Part shown: positions 4,601-6,486 of the stretch, one piece after another
How positions within the stretch are numbered: position 1 is the stretch's first letter
How the letters are laid out: the number at the start of each line of letters is the position of its first letter
NCBI GenBank assembly: GCA_028822745.1
Contig: JAPKCZ010000120.1
Span: 1-6,486, forward strand
Length of the DNA: 6,486 nucleotides
Source of the DNA: Kiritimatiellia bacterium
Lineage (GTDB): Bacteria > Verrucomicrobiota > Kiritimatiellia > UBA8416 > JAIOPI01
Direction of reading: 5' to 3'
Made by a program: the position numbers and the translations under genes
The notes under the pieces: generated by a model
What the model saw: the letters and a program-made list of their open reading frames with translations, nothing else
Told to the model about the DNA's origin: nothing
Databases searched by the model: none

Positions 4601-6486
4601 ATGCGTAGCGATCCGGTGGCTTTAAAAGATGTGCAGGTCCGAGATGGGTTTTGGGGACGCTTGACGACCTTGGCCCGCGACGTAATTATCCCCTACCAGT
4701 GGGATGTCATGAATGACCGTGTGAAGGGCGTGCCGCCCAGCGGCGTGGTGCGCAACTTCAAGATCGTGGCCGGTAAGGCCAAGGGCGATTTCACGGGCTA
4801 CCGCTTCCAGGACAGCGATCTGGGCAAATGGCTCGAAGCTGTCGCTTATAGCCTGATAAGCAACCCCGATGCCAAACTCGAACGCACGGCCGACCGTGTC
4901 ATCGACCTGGTAGCCGAGGCTCAAGCCAAAGATGGCTACCTCGACACCTACTACCAAATCACCGGCATCGACAAGCGTTGGACCAATGTTCGCGACGACC
5001 ACGAAATGTACGTGGCGGGCCACATGCTCGAGGGCGCGGTGGCCTATTTTGAAGCAACGGGCAAGCGCAAGTTCCTTGACGTGATGATCCGTAACATCGA
5101 GCACATCGCAAAGCGTTTCGGACCTCGTCGCGGACAGCAGCGCGGCTATCCTGGTCATCAGGAGATCGAACTCGCATTGGTAAAGCTCTACCGCCTCGAG
5201 GGCGAACAACGCTACCTCGACCTGGCGAGCTTCTTTATCGACGAGCGCGCGACCACGCCCAAGTTCTATGACAGGGAGAAGAAGACACGCAAGGAGACCT
5301 CGCACTGGACTGACACGCTGAGCATGGAGTACTTCCAGGCCCACGCGCCCGTCCGCGAGCAAAAGCACGCCGTCGGCCACGCGGTGCGAGCCATGTACAT
5401 GTATTGCGGCATGGCCGACGTAGCCAAAGAGAACGGTGACAAAGGCCTGGTCAAGGTGTTGAAGACCCTGTGGCGCAACGTCGTTGACCGCCGCATGTAC
5501 GTGACCGGCGCGATCGGATCAGACGGCCATGGCGAAAGGTTTACCTACGATTACGACCTGCCCAACGAGACCTCGTATGCGGAGACCTGCGCCTCGATCG
5601 GGTTGATCTTCTGGGCGCAGCGCATGTTGCGCATTGAGGCGGACGGCGAATACGCCGATGTCATGGAGCGCGCGCTCTACAATGGCGCTCTGACGGGGGT
5701 CGCGCTTGACGGAAAGCACTTCTTCTATGCCAACCCGCTGGCCTCGCAACCGGATCCCGACAAGCCAGGGAAGAAGCTGCGCCCCGGCTGGTACGGCTGT
5801 GCCTGCTGCCCGCCGAACCTGGCACGGCTCATAACCTCACTCGGGTCGTATATCTATGGACAGTCGAAGCAGACGCTTTTCGTACACCTGTTCGCGGACA
5901 GCGACGCCACATTCACGGTGGGCAAAGGAACCGTCGCGTTGGAGCAGAAGACTCAGTATCCCTGGGACGAGACCGTATCGATCAAGGTCAACCCGGACGA
6001 GGCGCGCAAGTTCCGTCTGGCCATCCGGATCCCGGCCTGGTGTCGCAAGGCCACACTAAAGGTGAATGGCAAACGCATCGCACTGGACGGGTTGGTCCGC
6101 AAGGGTTATGCGGTGATTGATCGCACCTGGGCGCCCAAGGATCAGGTTGAACTTGTCCTGCCCATGCCGGTCGAGCGTACCTACATGCCGACTGCCGTCA
6201 AGGCCGACGTGGGACGTGTTGCCCTACAGCGCGGCCCGATCGTCTACTGCCTGGAAGAGGCCGACAACGGCAAGCAGATCAACGCCATCGAACTGCCGCG
6301 GTCTGCGACCCTGAAGGTTAAGATGGGCCGCATTGGTGATGTGCCGGCGCCGATGATTCATGCTGACGCCGTACGCCTGAGCAATCCCAGTACAGACGGC
6401 ATCAGCACGCAGCCACCACAAGCGAAGAAGACCCGCCTCGTGGCTGTGCCCTACCACCTCTGGGCCAACCGCGGCGAAGGCGAAAT
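4601..6486 (+). CDS. GH127 beta-L-arabinofuranosidase-type glycosidase, 3' end cut off
   Basis: 628 residues are visible and the gene runs off the right edge. GH127 (formerly DUF1680) enzymes hydrolyse beta-L-arabinofuranosides with a zinc-bound cysteine nucleophile. Landmarks: DGFWG at 15-19; His141 in MYVAGHMLEG; His186 in YPGHQEIELAL; His260 in VGHAVRAMY; GERF with Glu312; LPNETSYAETC with Glu328 and Cys330; and CACCPPN with Cys402-Cys403. By comparison with Bifidobacterium HypBA1, Glu328, Cys330, Cys402 and Cys403 bind zinc, Cys402 is the nucleophile and Glu312 the acid/base, so all key residues are intact. The visible end YHLWANRGEGE is the usual near-terminal family motif; with HypBA1 at about 658 residues, only a few dozen residues at most should be missing. 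No signal peptide is visible. It is divergent from the GH4 operon across a shared intergenic region, so co-regulation is plausible. Some GH127 members act on other sugars (for example aceric acid in rhamnogalacturonan II), so the substrate is not proven. Confidence 0.94.
   Translation, partial: MRSDPVALKDVQVRDGFWGRLTTLARDVIIPYQWDVMNDRVKGVPPSGVVRNFKIVAGKAKGDFTGYRFQDSDLGKWLEAVAYSLISNPDAKLERTADRVIDLVAEAQAKDGYLDTYYQITGIDKRWTNVRDDHEMYVAGHMLEGAVAYFEATGKRKFLDVMIRNIEHIAKRFGPRRGQQRGYPGHQEIELALVKLYRLEGEQRYLDLASFFIDERATTPKFYDREKKTRKETSHWTDTLSMEYFQAHAPVREQKHAVGHAVRAMYMYCGMADVAKENGDKGLVKVLKTLWRNVVDRRMYVTGAIGSDGHGERFTYDYDLPNETSYAETCASIGLIFWAQRMLRIEADGEYADVMERALYNGALTGVALDGKHFFYANPLASQPDPDKPGKKLRPGWYGCACCPPNLARLITSLGSYIYGQSKQTLFVHLFADSDATFTVGKGTVALEQKTQYPWDETVSIKVNPDEARKFRLAIRIPAWCRKATLKVNGKRIALDGLVRKGYAVIDRTWAPKDQVELVLPMPVERTYMPTAVKADVGRVALQRGPIVYCLEEADNGKQINAIELPRSATLKVKMGRIGDVPAPMIHADAVRLSNPSTDGISTQPPQAKKTRLVAVPYHLWANRGEGE

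Noticed and set aside
4622..5380. Minus-strand open frame of 252 codons opposite the GH127 gene
   Set aside because: It is antisense to the GH127 gene, whose catalytic residues all match the family. It is a codon-bias shadow.

Overview
The window is a small carbohydrate-degradation locus of an unidentified bacterium. It has four protein-coding genes arranged divergently around one ~550 bp intergenic region. Base composition is moderately GC-rich and even across the genes. No marker gene fixes the taxonomy. The enzyme mix (GH127, GH4, GH32 and a DUF885-type protein) and a 'CCACAGAG'-type intergenic inverted repeat fit environmental Gram-negative bacteria such as the Lentisphaerae/Kiritimatiellota/Verrucomicrobia/Planctomycetes group, but this is a weak inference.

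Layout. On the minus strand, reading from 4053 down to 1, three genes lie head to tail: a GH4 NAD-dependent glycosidase (4053-2485), a DUF885-like protein (2456-900) and a GH32 glycosidase (883 to beyond base 1, 3' end cut off). The gaps are 28 nt (4 nt if an alternative start is used) and 16 nt, so they are very likely one operon. A plausible sigma70-type promoter lies at 4119-4146. On the plus strand a GH127 beta-L-arabinofuranosidase-type enzyme starts at 4601 and runs off the right edge; comparison with the family suggests only a short C-terminal piece is missing. The intergenic region (4054-4600) holds the promoter candidate, a large imperfect inverted repeat (4259-4380), a diverged extra copy of its core (4381-4404) and a short dyad (4529-4552) upstream of the GH127 gene.

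How the genes may work together. None of the three glycosidases shows an N-terminal signal peptide, and GH4 enzymes need NAD and a metal ion. The simplest reading is therefore cytoplasmic processing of imported plant-type oligosaccharides (arabinofuranosides, fructosides, and galactosides or uronides). The DUF885-like protein sits inside the operon but carries an altered version of the family's metal-binding motif, so its role is open. No transporter or regulator is visible in the window.

Most unusual points: the HQxxxxD version of the DUF885 HExxxxH motif, a 57-residue Lys/Arg-rich tail on the GH4 enzyme, and the intergenic inverted repeat. Nothing here demonstrates an entirely new system.
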